DNA from: an uncultured Collinsella sp.
Lineage (GTDB): Bacteria > Actinomycetota > Coriobacteriia > Coriobacteriales > Coriobacteriaceae
Direction: 5' to 3'
DNA length: 64,000 nt
Assembly (NCBI GenBank): GCA_959020715.1
Contig: CAUESV010000008.1
Location: 27,448 to 91,447, forward strand
In this document: in pieces, positions 22,321-31,948 of the stretch
Layout: the number at the start of each line of letters is the position of its first letter
How positions within the stretch are numbered: position 1 is the first letter of the stretch
Program-made: the position numbers and the translations under genes
The notes under the pieces: model-generated
Seen by the model: only the letters and a program-made list of their open reading frames with translations
Told to the model about the DNA's origin: nothing
The model's database searches: none

Positions 22321-25062
22321 TTACTCGTCTAGGAGATCTTCTGGTATGTCGTTGCCGTCGCCTAGGTCGACTGGGGTTTCTTCGGGGACAGAGCTGTCTT
22401 CTGCGGCTTCGCCTTCGGGCTTCTCTTTGGCGGCTGTCATGCGAGCTACGGCGCAGATGCGATCGTTGTCGTCGACGGTCATCATCTTGACGCCCTGGGT
22501 GGCGCGGCCGGTCTGGCTGATCTCGTCGGTCTTGACGCGAATGACCGTCGCGCCCTCCGTCACGATGAACAGCTCGTGCTGCGGGCCCACCGTCTTCATG
22601 GCCGCGAGGTTACCCTTACGCTCGGTCATTTGGATGGTGTAGACGCCCTGGCCGCCGCGATTCTGCTCCGGGTAGTCCGCGACCGGCGTGCGCTTGCCGT
22701 AGCCGCGCTCGGTGATGACGAACAGATCGCCGTTGCCGTTAGTGACTTCCATGCCCAGAACGCTCACGCCGTCCTTCATGCCGATACCGCGAACGCCGCT
22801 GGTATCGCGGCCGGTGGCGCGCACCTGCTCCTCGGAGAACATGATCGCCTTGCCCGCGGTGGTGGCCAGGATAATCTTGTCGCCCTCGCGCACGCGGCGC
22901 ACGTTCAGCAGCGCGTCGTCGTCACGCAGGTTGATAGCGATCAGGCCGTCGCGACGGCTGCGGTCATATGCGCTCATCACGGTCTTCTTGACCATGCCGC
23001 TCTTGGTGGCAAACATCAGGTACTCGTCGGCAGGGAACTCGCGGCAGCTGATGACGCTCGCGATCTTCTCGCCCTCCTCGAAAGGCAGCAAGTTGACGAT
23101 CGCGGTACCGCGTGCCTGGCGCGTACCCACCGGCAGCTCGTGCACCTTCAGGCGATAGACCTTGCCCTTGCTCGAGAAGAACAGCACGTACTCGTGCGTG
23201 GACGCGATGAACATCTCATCGATGACATCGTCCTCTTTGAGGTTGACGCCCGACACGCCCTTGCCGCCGCGCTTTTGGGCGCGGTAGGCGGCAACCGGGA
23301 TACGCTTAACGTAGCCGGTGTGGGTGATGGTCACGACCATATCCTCGTCGGCGATGAGGTCCTCGACATCCAGGTCCTTCTCAACCTGGCTGATCTCGGT
23401 GCGGCGCTTGTCGCCGAACTTCTTGGAGATCTCGCGCATCTCTTCCTTGATGACGCCCAGGATCTTCTCCTCATGCGCCAGCAGGTCCTCGTAGTAGGCG
23501 ATGGCGCGGCGCAGGCCGTCCAACTCTTCCTGAATCTTGTCGCGCTCCAGGCCGGTCAGGCGGCGCAGCTTCATCTCGAGGATGGCCGTGGTCTGCTCGG
23601 GCGTAAAGCCAAAGCGCTCGATCAAGCGGCTGCTGGCCTCGGAGTCGGTCTGCGAGGAGCGGATGATGCTAATGACCTCATCGATATGGTCGAGAGCCAT
23701 CAAGTAGCCCTCAAGGATATGCGCGCGGGCCTGGGCCTTCTTAAGGTCGAAGCGGGTGCGGCGGGTGACTACGTCGACCTGGTGGTCGATGTAGTGCTGC
23801 AGCATCTCGCGCAGGCTCAGGCATTTGGGAACGCCGTTGACGAGCGCCAGGTTGTTGGCGCCAAAGGTCGTCTGCAGCGAGGTGTACTTATACAGGTTGT
23901 TGAGCACGACCTGCGGAATGACGCCCTTCTTGAGCTCGATGACCAGACGGATACCCTTCTGGTTGGACTCATCGCGCATATCCGAGATGCCCTCGATGCG
24001 CTTGTCGTTGACGAGCTGGGCGATCTTCTCCTGCAGGGTGCCCTTGTTGACCATGTAGGGAATCTCGGTAAAGACCAAGCGGCTGCGACCGGTCTTGGTG
24101 GACTCCACATGTGCCTTGGCACGCACGGTAATGGAGCCGCGGCCGGTCTCGTAGCTCTGCTTAATGCCGGCGCTGCCCATGATGATGGCGCCGGTGGGGA
24201 AATCCGGACCGGGCATGATCTGCATGAGCTCGTCGACGGTGGCGTCGGGGTTGTCGATCAGGTAGCAGGTGGCCTCGATCGCCTCGGTGAGGTTATGCGG
24301 AGCGATGTTGGTGGCCATGCCGACGGCGATGCCCTGGCTGCCGTTGACCAGCAGGTTGGGGAAGCGTGCAGGCAGCGCCACGGGCTCGGCGAGCGATTCG
24401 TCGTAGTTGGGCTGCCAGTCGACGGTATCCTTCTGCAAGTCACGCAGCAGTTCCATGGCGGGCTTGGCCAGGCGGCTCTCGGTGTAACGCATGGCCGCCG
24501 CGCCGTCGCCGTCGATGTTACCGAAGTTGCCGTGACCGTCGATGAGCGGCGTGCGCATGGAGAACCACTGCGCCAGGCGAACCATGGCCTCATAGACCGC
24601 GAAATCGCCGTGCGGGTGGTACTTACCGATAACTTCGCCGACCGTCCACGCCGACTTCTTATGCGGGCGGTTGGGGTAGATGCCGCTCTCGTTCATCGCG
24701 TACAGGATGCGGCGGTGCACCGGCTTTAAGCCGTCGCGCACGTCCGGCAGGGCGCGCGCCGTGATGACCGACATCGAATACTCGATAAACGACTGCTTCA
24801 TCTCGCGACCGAACTCCGAAATCTGGAGCTGGCCGCCGTTGATATCCTCGCCGGCCGAGGCGCCACGGTCGACTTCGCCAAAGCTCTCCTCGAGCTCGGC
24901 GTCGTCGTCCTCTTCCTCCTCATCATCGGCATCGGGGTTATAGGCGTCCGGATCGCCGTCCTCGCCCTGCTCAGCACGGGCGAGCAGGCGCTTCAGATCA
25001 TCGGGCATGCCGGCATCGCCAGCCTCGTCCATACCCTCATTGTTGTTGATATCGTCTGCCAC
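22321..25062 (-). CDS. gyrA: DNA gyrase subunit A
   Basis: Breaks and rejoins DNA to introduce negative supercoils, with GyrB. The 913-residue protein has SVITARALPDVRDGLKPVHRRILY, the catalytic-Tyr region AAMRYTESRL, the GyrA box QRGGKGVSGV, and the C-terminal beta-pinwheel repeats. Two oddities: an acidic N-terminal extension of ~75 residues before the usual start of the fold, and the resistance-determining region reads HPHGDFAVYEAMVRL, with Phe154 at the position of E. coli Ser83 and Glu158 at that of Asp87. GTG start preceded by GAGGAGG, 11 bp after gyrB. Confidence 0.97.
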   Translation of the reverse strand: MADDINNNEGMDEAGDAGMPDDLKRLLARAEQGEDGDPDAYNPDADDEEEEDDDAELEESFGEVDRGASAGEDINGGQLQISEFGREMKQSFIEYSMSVITARALPDVRDGLKPVHRRILYAMNESGIYPNRPHKKSAWTVGEVIGKYHPHGDFAVYEAMVRLAQWFSMRTPLIDGHGNFGNIDGDGAAAMRYTESRLAKPAMELLRDLQKDTVDWQPNYDESLAEPVALPARFPNLLVNGSQGIAVGMATNIAPHNLTEAIEATCYLIDNPDATVDELMQIMPGPDFPTGAIIMGSAGIKQSYETGRGSITVRAKAHVESTKTGRSRLVFTEIPYMVNKGTLQEKIAQLVNDKRIEGISDMRDESNQKGIRLVIELKKGVIPQVVLNNLYKYTSLQTTFGANNLALVNGVPKCLSLREMLQHYIDHQVDVVTRRTRFDLKKAQARAHILEGYLMALDHIDEVISIIRSSQTDSEASSRLIERFGFTPEQTTAILEMKLRRLTGLERDKIQEELDGLRRAIAYYEDLLAHEEKILGVIKEEMREISKKFGDKRRTEISQVEKDLDVEDLIADEDMVVTITHTGYVKRIPVAAYRAQKRGGKGVSGVNLKEDDVIDEMFIASTHEYVLFFSSKGKVYRLKVHELPVGTRQARGTAIVNLLPFEEGEKIASVISCREFPADEYLMFATKSGMVKKTVMSAYDRSRRDGLIAINLRDDDALLNVRRVREGDKIILATTAGKAIMFSEEQVRATGRDTSGVRGIGMKDGVSVLGMEVTNGNGDLFVITERGYGKRTPVADYPEQNRGGQGVYTIQMTERKGNLAAMKTVGPQHELFIVTEGATVIRVKTDEISQTGRATQGVKMMTVDDNDRICAVARMTAAKEKPEGEAAEDSSVPEETPVDLGDGNDIPEDLLDE

Positions 25063-25073
25063 GTTACCTCCTC

Positions 25074-27104
25074 TTAAGCGTCAAGGAATCGTGCATCATG
25101 CGCATGTTTTTCAATGTACTCGCGGCGATAGCCGACCTCGGAACCCATCAGCTCACGCACGGCGCGGTCCGCCACCACGGCGTCCTCGATCGACACGCGC
25201 TGCAGGATGCGGGTCTTGGGGTCCATCGTCGTCGAGGCAAGCTGCTTGGGGTCCATCTCGCCCAGACCCTTGTAGCGCTGGACGGTATAGCCCTTGCGCT
25301 TCTTGGTAATCTTGCCATCCTTGGCCTTGCCGTCCTCGTCGTTGTCGTCGGGGTTCAGGCCCAGGCTCTGGATGGTGTCGCGCAGGATCTCGTCTTCGGG
25401 CTGGCGGCCGTTGGGATACACGTAGTGGATCTTGTTGCGCACCTTAATGCCAAAGATGGGCGGGCAGGCAACATAGACGTAGCCGGCATCGATCAGCGGA
25501 CGCATGTACTTGTAGAAGAACGTCAGCAGCAGGATGCGGATATGCGCACCGTCAACGTCTGCATCGGTCATGATGATGATCTTGTGGTAGCGCGCCTTGG
25601 TGATATCGAAGTCGCCGCCGTCGCCGGCGCTCGTCGTAACGCCGCAGCCGATTGCGGTAATCAGCGACTGGATGGTGTCACTCGAGAACGCGCGGTGGTC
25701 GCCCACGCGCTCGACGTTCAAAATCTTACCGCGCAGGGGCAGAATCGCCTGGATGTCTCGGCGACGGCCGTCCTTGGCCGAACCGCCTGCCGAGTCGCCC
25801 TCTACGATGAAGAGCTCGGTCAGCTCGGCATCGCGCACCGAGCAGTCGGCGAGCTTACCGGGCAGGGACGCCGTCTCGAGCAGGCTCTTGCGGCGGGTCG
25901 CCTCGCGCGCCTTGCGGGCGGCATTGCGCGCCTTGCAGGCCTGCTGCGCCTTCTTGACGATCTCGCGAGCGGGCTTAGGGTGCTCCTCGAGGTAATCGGC
26001 GAGGCCGTCGGTCACAATCTTGAGCGTGAGCGCGCGCATATAGGAGCTGCCGAGCTTGGCCTTGGTCTGGCCCTCAAACTGCGGATCGGGCAGCTTGACC
26101 GAGATAACGGCCGAAAGGCCCTCGCGCACATCGTCGCCGGTCAGGTTGGCATCTTTTTCCTTGAGCAGGTTCTGCTTGCGCGCGTAATCGTTGATCACGC
26201 GGGTGAGCGCGGTGCGGAAGCCCTCAAGGTGCATGCCGCCCTCGGGAGTGTAGATGTCGTTGGCGAACGACATGACGTTCTCGCCGTAGCCGCTATTCCA
26301 CTGCAGGGAAACCTCGACCTCGCCCATCTTGGCCACAGGCGCGTCCGGGTCCGATTTGCCCTCGATGTAGATGGGCTCCTTAAAGGCCTCGGGGACGTCC
26401 TTGCCCTCGTTGAGGAACTTGACGAAGTCGATGATGCCGCCCTCGTAGCAAAACTCCTCCACATGGGGAGTCGCCTCGCGCTCGTCGGTCAGCACGATTT
26501 TGAGGTTCTTATTGAGGAACGCCGTCTCCTGCAGACGGTTGTGCAGCGTATCGAAATCATAGATGCAGGTCTCGAAGATCTCGTCGTCGGGCCAGAAAGT
26601 GACGGTGGTGCCCGTCGAATCCGAGGTGCCCACGACTTCCATCTTCTTGACGGTCTTGCCGCGCGAGAACTCCATCTCGTAGGTGTTGCCATCGCGACGA
26701 ACCTGAACGACCACGCGCTTGGACAGTGCGTTGACGACGGAGATGCCCACGCCGTGCAGGCCGCCCGAGACCTTATAGGCCGAGTTATCGAACTTACCGC
26801 CGGCGTGCAAGATCGTCATGACGACCTCGAGCGTCGGGATCTTTTTAACAGGGTGCTCGTCGACGGGGATACCGCGACCGTTGTCGACGACCGTGATGGA
26901 GTTGTCGGCGTGGACCGTCACCTGGATCTCGGTGCAGAAACCGGCCATGGCCTCGTCGACGGAGTTGTCAACGATCTCCCACACCAGGTGATGCAGACCG
27001 CTGGCGCTCGTCGAGCCGATATACATGCCCGGGCGCTTACGAACAGCCTCGAGACCTTCGAGAATCTTAATCTCGCCGCCATCGTAATCGTTTTCGTTTG
27101 CCAC
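25074..27104 (-). CDS. gyrB: DNA gyrase subunit B
   Basis: ATPase subunit of gyrase, 676 residues. The GHKL ATPase domain shows EIVDNSVDEAMAG (N box), DNGRGIPV, and GGLHGVGISVVNALS; the Toprim domain shows IVEGDSAGGSAKDGRRRD and MTDADVDGAHI; the C-terminus has QRYKGLGEMDP. The GTG at 27104 sits 4 bp after GGAGG, so I prefer it to the ATG at 27122. Forms the gyrBA pair; a terminator separates it from the DciA-like gene upstream. Confidence 0.97.
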   Translation of the reverse strand: MANENDYDGGEIKILEGLEAVRKRPGMYIGSTSASGLHHLVWEIVDNSVDEAMAGFCTEIQVTVHADNSITVVDNGRGIPVDEHPVKKIPTLEVVMTILHAGGKFDNSAYKVSGGLHGVGISVVNALSKRVVVQVRRDGNTYEMEFSRGKTVKKMEVVGTSDSTGTTVTFWPDDEIFETCIYDFDTLHNRLQETAFLNKNLKIVLTDEREATPHVEEFCYEGGIIDFVKFLNEGKDVPEAFKEPIYIEGKSDPDAPVAKMGEVEVSLQWNSGYGENVMSFANDIYTPEGGMHLEGFRTALTRVINDYARKQNLLKEKDANLTGDDVREGLSAVISVKLPDPQFEGQTKAKLGSSYMRALTLKIVTDGLADYLEEHPKPAREIVKKAQQACKARNAARKAREATRRKSLLETASLPGKLADCSVRDAELTELFIVEGDSAGGSAKDGRRRDIQAILPLRGKILNVERVGDHRAFSSDTIQSLITAIGCGVTTSAGDGGDFDITKARYHKIIIMTDADVDGAHIRILLLTFFYKYMRPLIDAGYVYVACPPIFGIKVRNKIHYVYPNGRQPEDEILRDTIQSLGLNPDDNDEDGKAKDGKITKKRKGYTVQRYKGLGEMDPKQLASTTMDPKTRILQRVSIEDAVVADRAVRELMGSEVGYRREYIEKHAHDARFLDA

Positions 27105-27152
27105 ACGTCCTCCTTCAGTCAAGAAAATGTGTACAGCCTTACTAGTTTATCG

Positions 27153-27183
27153 TAAAAAAATACCCTCGGGAACGAGGGTATTT
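27153..27183 (-). terminator. Terminator between DciA-like gene and gyrB
   Basis: AAATACCCTCG pairs with CGAGGGTATTT across GGAA; the minus strand continues as a run of T. Confidence 0.88.
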
Positions 27184-27209
27184 GGCTCTACAAGGCCACC
27201 AGATGCGAT

Positions 27210-27773
27210 TTAAGGCTCTTTTTTGCTTTGCACGCCCTTGGCCCACTCGGCACTGGCTCTCATGGCGTTCTCGAGGGCCTCGCGCAGTTTTTGGTCTTCG
27301 ATGGGCGCCACTTGGCACTCAATCTCGGTGCGCTCGGCATCGCTGAGGTCGGCATGCGGGGCCGGCGGGCGCTCTGTCGTCGCCGGGCGCAGGCGCTCCT
27401 TGGCGGCGGGCGGCGTGTGACCGGGTGCGGTGGTTTTGAACACCAGGCCGTCCACATGCGCACCGGCGCGCTCCATGCGCGCGCGGATGATCTCGCGCAA
27501 CAGCGTCATTTCCTGCGTCCACGAGGGCGAGTCGAGATACACCAGCAGTTCATTGGACTCGGGCAGGTAACGCAGCCCCGTCACATGCCGCCCCTCGCGC
27601 GTGCCCGAGCACACCGCGTTCCACGCGCGATAGACCGCGCGCGACTCCTCGGCAGCCTCCATCTGCGCACGGCGCTCAGGGGTCGCAGCCGCCAGGATGC
27701 GTTGGCGCTCTGCGTTCAAAAAGCCACTGAAGGCGACCGTTTCGCTCTCGCGCTCGTAATTAGCACGTCTCAC
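27210..27773 (-). CDS. DUF721 / DciA-like protein
   Basis: A 187-residue protein with the DUF721 core in its middle (VYRAWNAVCSGTREGRHVTGLRYLPESNELLVYLDSPSWTQEM, LLREIIRARM), the region that in DciA proteins helps load the replicative helicase. Its place right after recF and before gyrB, with DnaB encoded in the same arm, fits the actinobacterial recF-DUF721-gyrB order. The C-terminal ~70 residues are Pro/Glu-rich and look disordered. GTG start at 27773 overlaps the recF end by 14 bp, suggesting translational coupling. Confidence 0.82.
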   Translation of the reverse strand: MRRANYERESETVAFSGFLNAERQRILAAATPERRAQMEAAEESRAVYRAWNAVCSGTREGRHVTGLRYLPESNELLVYLDSPSWTQEMTLLREIIRARMERAGAHVDGLVFKTTAPGHTPPAAKERLRPATTERPPAPHADLSDAERTEIECQVAPIEDQKLREALENAMRASAEWAKGVQSKKEP

Positions 27774-28866
27774 CCATGCTCACCACCTTGGCTCGATCAA
27801 GCAGGTCATCGGTAAAGTACCCCAGGTTGGTCGTGGTTATGACCGTCTGGATATCATCTCCGATCAGCCGCAGAAAAGCGGCGCGGCGCTCGCCGTCGAG
27901 TTCGCTCATCACGTCGTCCAAAAGCAGCAGTGGGGCGGTGCCCAGGACATCGCGAGCCACGGCCACCTCCGCCACCTTCCAGGACAGCACCAACGTTCGC
28001 TGCTGTCCTTGGCTGGCAAACGAACGGGCGGAGCGACCCGCCACGGTAAACTCAATCTCGTCGCGATGCGGTCCCACCAGCGTCACGCCGCGGCGAATTT
28101 CCTCGTCGGCGTGCTCATCGAGGGCAGCCAGCATGCGCTCGTACGCCCAGCCCTTCAGCTCTTCGCGATCCTCGACCTGGGGCAAATCCCCCAGCGTGGA
28201 CGCATAGGACACGTTGGCGGCCTCACCGGACGCCACTTGCCCGTAGGCAGCGCGCACATGGCCCGCCAGCCGGTCGAGTAGGGCCAACCGGTGCACGAGC
28301 AGGGCCGAGCCCGCGCGGGCAATCGAATCGTTCCACGCGCCGAGCATCTCGCGGCAGCACCAGGTCTCCTTGAGCAAGGCATTACGCTGGGTCACGCAAC
28401 GCCCATAGGTATTCGCAAGATCGGCATAGCGTGCGCTCAGTTGCATGCCAAAGTCATCGAGGGCGGCGCGGCGCACACTGGCGCCTCGCTTAACCATGTC
28501 CAGATGGTCGGGACAAAACAGCACGCTCGGCAGAACCCCGCGCACACCGGCGGCGGAGCATCTCTTGCCGTTGCGGCTAAACGAGCGCTTACCGTCCCCC
28601 GCGCTCAATCCCATATCAAGCACGCGGCCGTCGCCCTCGAGCCTCAGCTCGACCTTGCACGAGCCCACGCCGTCATGGACGAGCTCGGCTGCGGTCGGAT
28701 GCCTAAACGAGGCACCGCTCGTCAGCAGCTGCAGCGCCTCTATGAGATTGGTCTTTCCCGCTGCGTTGGGTCCCGCAAGTATCGTCACGCCCTCGTCCAG
28801 GGCAAGGCGATAGCTATCGAAGCTGCGGTAGTGCGCGACGGAAAGATCGCGGGCGAACATGGTCAT
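27760..28866 (-). CDS. recF: DNA replication and repair protein RecF
   Basis: An SMC-like ATPase that helps load RecA at gaps. The 368-residue protein starts MTMFARDLSVAHYRSFDSYRL and has Walker A GPNAAGKTN at about residues 32-40, the signature region FASQGQQRTLVLSWKVAE and Walker B LLLLDDVMSELD. Starts at 28866 or 28860 are both possible and neither has a strong Shine-Dalgarno; translation is probably coupled to dnaN, whose stop lies 10 bp upstream. The frame extends far into dnaN antisense-free sequence but that part is a reading shadow. Confidence 0.95.
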   Translation of the reverse strand: MTMFARDLSVAHYRSFDSYRLALDEGVTILAGPNAAGKTNLIEALQLLTSGASFRHPTAAELVHDGVGSCKVELRLEGDGRVLDMGLSAGDGKRSFSRNGKRCSAAGVRGVLPSVLFCPDHLDMVKRGASVRRAALDDFGMQLSARYADLANTYGRCVTQRNALLKETWCCREMLGAWNDSIARAGSALLVHRLALLDRLAGHVRAAYGQVASGEAANVSYASTLGDLPQVEDREELKGWAYERMLAALDEHADEEIRRGVTLVGPHRDEIEFTVAGRSARSFASQGQQRTLVLSWKVAEVAVARDVLGTAPLLLLDDVMSELDGERRAAFLRLIGDDIQTVITTTNLGYFTDDLLDRAKVVSMGETC

Positions 28867-28876
28867 GGGGCGGTTG

Positions 28877-29980
28877 CTAGATGCGGACCGGCATGACCAG
28901 GTACAGGTAGTTGATCTTGTCGTAGGACTTGAAGATGCCCGCCTGCGAGTAGCTCTTGAGCTCCAGCGTGATCTCCTTCTCCTTGGACAGGGCGTTGAGG
29001 CAGCCGAAGATGTAGTGGTAGTTGAAGGCGATGGTGCCCGACTCGCCCTCGGCCTCGACATCGATCGTCTCCTGTGCAAGGTCCTGGTCATTGGAAATGG
29101 AGGACAGGCCCATCTGCCCGTTCTCGACATCGATCTCGAACTTGACGGCGGGGTTGGCGCTCGCGATAACGGCCACGCGCTTGAGGGCGGCGTTAAAGGC
29201 GGCGACGTCGATCTTGACGCTCGTCACGCACGAATCGGGGATGAGCTGCTTGTAGTTGGGGTACACGCCCTCGATACGACGCGACACGTAGGTGGTGTTG
29301 CCGGCCTCAAAGACGACCTGGGTGTCGGTAGCCCCGATCATGATGGTCGCCTGGCTGGCCATGATGTTCAGTGCGTCGTTAAAGGCGTCAGCCGGAACGT
29401 TGAGCTCAAAGGAGCCCTCGAGGGTCGAGGTCTCGACCTGCGTATCGCACACGGCCAAGCGGAAGGAGTCGGTCGCCACCAGGCGCACGGTGTTGTTCTC
29501 GACCTTCATGTGCACGCCGCCCAGGATGGGGCGAGCCTTGTCGGTCGAGGTGACGCGCCACACGCGGCCGACCATCTCGGACAAGATATCGGTCGGCAGC
29601 TCCACGGCACTCTCGATGGCATAGGCCGGAAACTCAGGGAAGTCATTGGCATCGAGCGTGTTCAGGCGGAACGAGCTCTTCTCGCAACTGATCAGTACCT
29701 GGCGCTCGGACAGCTCAAAGGTGACCGGGGCATCGGGGAGAGTCTTGGTGATATTGGAGAGCATCTTACAGGGGATAACCATCTCGCCCTCTTCTTCGAC
29801 ATGCGCCGCGATGCGATGACGGATCGAGATGGTGTAGTTAGAGGTCTGGAATTCCAAGATGCCGTCTTGCGCCTTGACGAGCACGCCCGACAGGATGGGA
29901 AGGGTGGATGCCGAAGCGACACCCTTCATAACGACGCCGATGGCTTGTGTAAGCGAGCTCTGGCTGACGGTGAACTTCAT
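28877..29980 (-). CDS. dnaN: DNA polymerase III beta sliding clamp
   Basis: Ring-shaped processivity clamp of the replisome. The 367-residue protein starts MKFTVSQSSLTQAIGVVMKGV and ends with the family C-terminus YLYLVMPVRI, with three similar domains as usual. The ATG at 29980 is preceded by GAAAGG. It follows dnaA with a 236-bp gap that carries DnaA-box-like words, and leads into recF. Confidence 0.97.
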   Translation of the reverse strand: MKFTVSQSSLTQAIGVVMKGVASASTLPILSGVLVKAQDGILEFQTSNYTISIRHRIAAHVEEEGEMVIPCKMLSNITKTLPDAPVTFELSERQVLISCEKSSFRLNTLDANDFPEFPAYAIESAVELPTDILSEMVGRVWRVTSTDKARPILGGVHMKVENNTVRLVATDSFRLAVCDTQVETSTLEGSFELNVPADAFNDALNIMASQATIMIGATDTQVVFEAGNTTYVSRRIEGVYPNYKQLIPDSCVTSVKIDVAAFNAALKRVAVIASANPAVKFEIDVENGQMGLSSISNDQDLAQETIDVEAEGESGTIAFNYHYIFGCLNALSKEKEITLELKSYSQAGIFKSYDKINYLYLVMPVRI

Positions 29981-30217
29981 CTTTAATACCTTTCTATAGA
30001 TATAAATATCTTAATAATAGTAATAGCACTGACGAAACTGTTGATTACTTCCAAAGACGCAGGTCAGACCCAGAAAGAGAATCGACAGCAACCTGTGTGC
30101 AACAGGGGTGGTTTTCCACGTTCAAAACCTGCGCAAAACTTTTCATCACCGCGGATTGGGTTTTAGACACCTTATGCCCGTGGTTTCGACAAGTTTTCAA
30201 CAGGTGTCTCTATTTCC
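29981..30217. promoter_or_regulatory. dnaA-dnaN intergenic region with DnaA-box-like words
   Basis: Contains TTTTCAACA at 30194-30202 and TTTTCCACG at 30112-30120, both close to the TTWTNCACA consensus, plus the short palindrome CCTGTGTGCAACAGG near 30092. Probably regulates dnaN or forms part of a bipartite origin; the sequence cannot tell which. Confidence 0.5.
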
Positions 30218-31933
30218 CTATGAGCGCAGTGTAATTTTATCGCGCAGCGACTTGAGGTCTTCGGTGACGGTGCGGTCTTCCTGGATCATCTTCTGGACCT
30301 TTTTGTAACTCGTGCTGACGGTCGAGTGGTTGCGGTTGCCAAATTCGGCGCCTGCCGCCGTGGTCGTCATCTCGCACATCTCGATGGCCAGATAGATGGC
30401 AATGTGGCGTGCTTTGGCTATATTGGCGTTGCGACGCGGGCCGATGAGCTCCTCGTGCGTCACGCCGTACTGCTCTTCGATGACGGACTGAACCGTTTGC
30501 ACGTTGATCTTTTTGGCCGATGTGTCGAAGTACTGGCTGGCGATGGCGTCGATATCGTCAAAGGTGAGCTCCCCGCCCTCGCGCTCGCGGTCGCCCGCCT
30601 CGCCGGCGCAGCGCTCGCAGAAGCTCTCGAGTTCGCGGATGTTGGTGCCCGACACCTCTGCCATGTGCTTAAAGTGCTCATCGGTCAGGTGCCCGCCGTC
30701 GCCCCCGTAGGCCGCCAGCAGTGAGTCGTCGCCTGCCTCGGGAGCGGCGACGATGGTGTTCTCGTAATAGCGCTGCAAGATCTTGTATTTCATCTCGTAG
30801 CTGGGCTCTGCGACCAGGCAGAGCATGCCGGCGTTGAAGCGGCTGGTCAGACGCTCGTCCATGCTCAGGTCCTTGGGGGCGCGGTCTGCCGCGATGACGA
30901 CCTTCTTGTTGTTGCGGATGAACTCGTCCATGAGCTGGAAAAAGTAGTCCACGCTCGCGCGCTTGCCGATGATGTTTTGGATGTCATCGATGATGAGCAC
31001 GTCCACGCCGTGGTACGCCTGCATGATGGGGGCGTTGCTCTTCTTTTGGCGGTCGAACTCGGTCATCAGGTCGTCCAGATATGCCTGGGAGTTGGCATAC
31101 TTGACCTTGATCTCGGGCGACTTCTCGGCGAGCTCGTTTTTGATGGCAAGCAGCAGGTGGGTCTTGCCCAAGCCCGATTTGCCGTAGATGAACAGTGATG
31201 TGCACGTGCCGCGTTCGTCCGCGAGGGCGGCAAACTTGAGTGCCGAGCGATAGGCATGGCTGTTCTCGGGACCGTAGACAAAGTTTTCGAAGGTAAATTT
31301 TGAGTTCGCGGCGAGTGGGGCTCCATCCGTATTCTGCTCGGCCGGCGCTGGCATGGGTGAAGCGGGGGCCGCAGCTTGCGTGGATTTAGTCGGCGTTCCG
31401 CCCTTCATCTGGTTCATCATGCGACGAAAATCATCGGCCGAGAGCGTGTTCTTGATTGCAATGCCCGAATCCGCGCCCGCCGCTGCGTCGTGGGCGATGG
31501 GCATGTGCGTGACGGGTGCGTTCGTTGACGTCGCCGCCGCGGTCGGCAACGGTGTCATGGTTTCACGGGAAACATCGCTGTGCTGGTGCTCGATTGTCGG
31601 CACGTCGCCTGCGGAGGCCGGCACCGCCGGGGAAGCAGCGGGAGCCGTGGCGGCCGCCGTCGCGGCAGCGGATTCCGTCGCGGCGCCTTGCGGCGCCACG
31701 ATGTCGAGCGCAATCGGTGCAAAGGCGATTTCTTCCAGATAGGCCTCAATAGTCGGCTGATGCTTTTTGAGCTGCGCGATGGCAAAGCGCGAGGGGGCCT
31801 CGATCGTGAGCGTATCTTCGGTCAGGCTTATGGCGCGCGATTGCCCCAACATGTTGATGAGGCGTGCATCTTGGCCGTCGCGCTGGCAAAAGGCGATGGC
31901 ATCCCCCAGGATGATGCTTGCTTCCTCGTCCAC
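30218..31933 (-). CDS. dnaA: Chromosomal replication initiator protein
   Basis: Binds origin boxes and melts DNA to start replication. The 571-residue protein has a short domain I (~1-80), an unusually long Ala/Pro-rich linker (~85-205), an AAA+ domain with Walker A GKSGLGKT (251-258), Walker B LIIDD (313-317), and DNA-binding domain IV from ~480. The recognition helix reads FGNRNHSTV instead of the common FGGRDHTTV, so the Asp and first Thr that contact bases in E. coli are Asn535 and Ser537. GTG start with GGGAG 5-6 bp upstream, 15 bp after the ATPase/winged-helix gene, so they are likely one operon. Confidence 0.97.
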   Translation of the reverse strand: MDEEASIILGDAIAFCQRDGQDARLINMLGQSRAISLTEDTLTIEAPSRFAIAQLKKHQPTIEAYLEEIAFAPIALDIVAPQGAATESAAATAAATAPAASPAVPASAGDVPTIEHQHSDVSRETMTPLPTAAATSTNAPVTHMPIAHDAAAGADSGIAIKNTLSADDFRRMMNQMKGGTPTKSTQAAAPASPMPAPAEQNTDGAPLAANSKFTFENFVYGPENSHAYRSALKFAALADERGTCTSLFIYGKSGLGKTHLLLAIKNELAEKSPEIKVKYANSQAYLDDLMTEFDRQKKSNAPIMQAYHGVDVLIIDDIQNIIGKRASVDYFFQLMDEFIRNNKKVVIAADRAPKDLSMDERLTSRFNAGMLCLVAEPSYEMKYKILQRYYENTIVAAPEAGDDSLLAAYGGDGGHLTDEHFKHMAEVSGTNIRELESFCERCAGEAGDREREGGELTFDDIDAIASQYFDTSAKKINVQTVQSVIEEQYGVTHEELIGPRRNANIAKARHIAIYLAIEMCEMTTTAAGAEFGNRNHSTVSTSYKKVQKMIQEDRTVTEDLKSLRDKITLRS

Positions 31934-31948
31934 TGTCTCTCCCGTTCT

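Noticed and set aside
31559..31574. Calling the dnaA-internal GGTTTCACGGGAAACA a true parS
   Set aside because: It has two mismatches and lies in coding sequence (DVSRETM), so it is mentioned only as a degenerate candidate.
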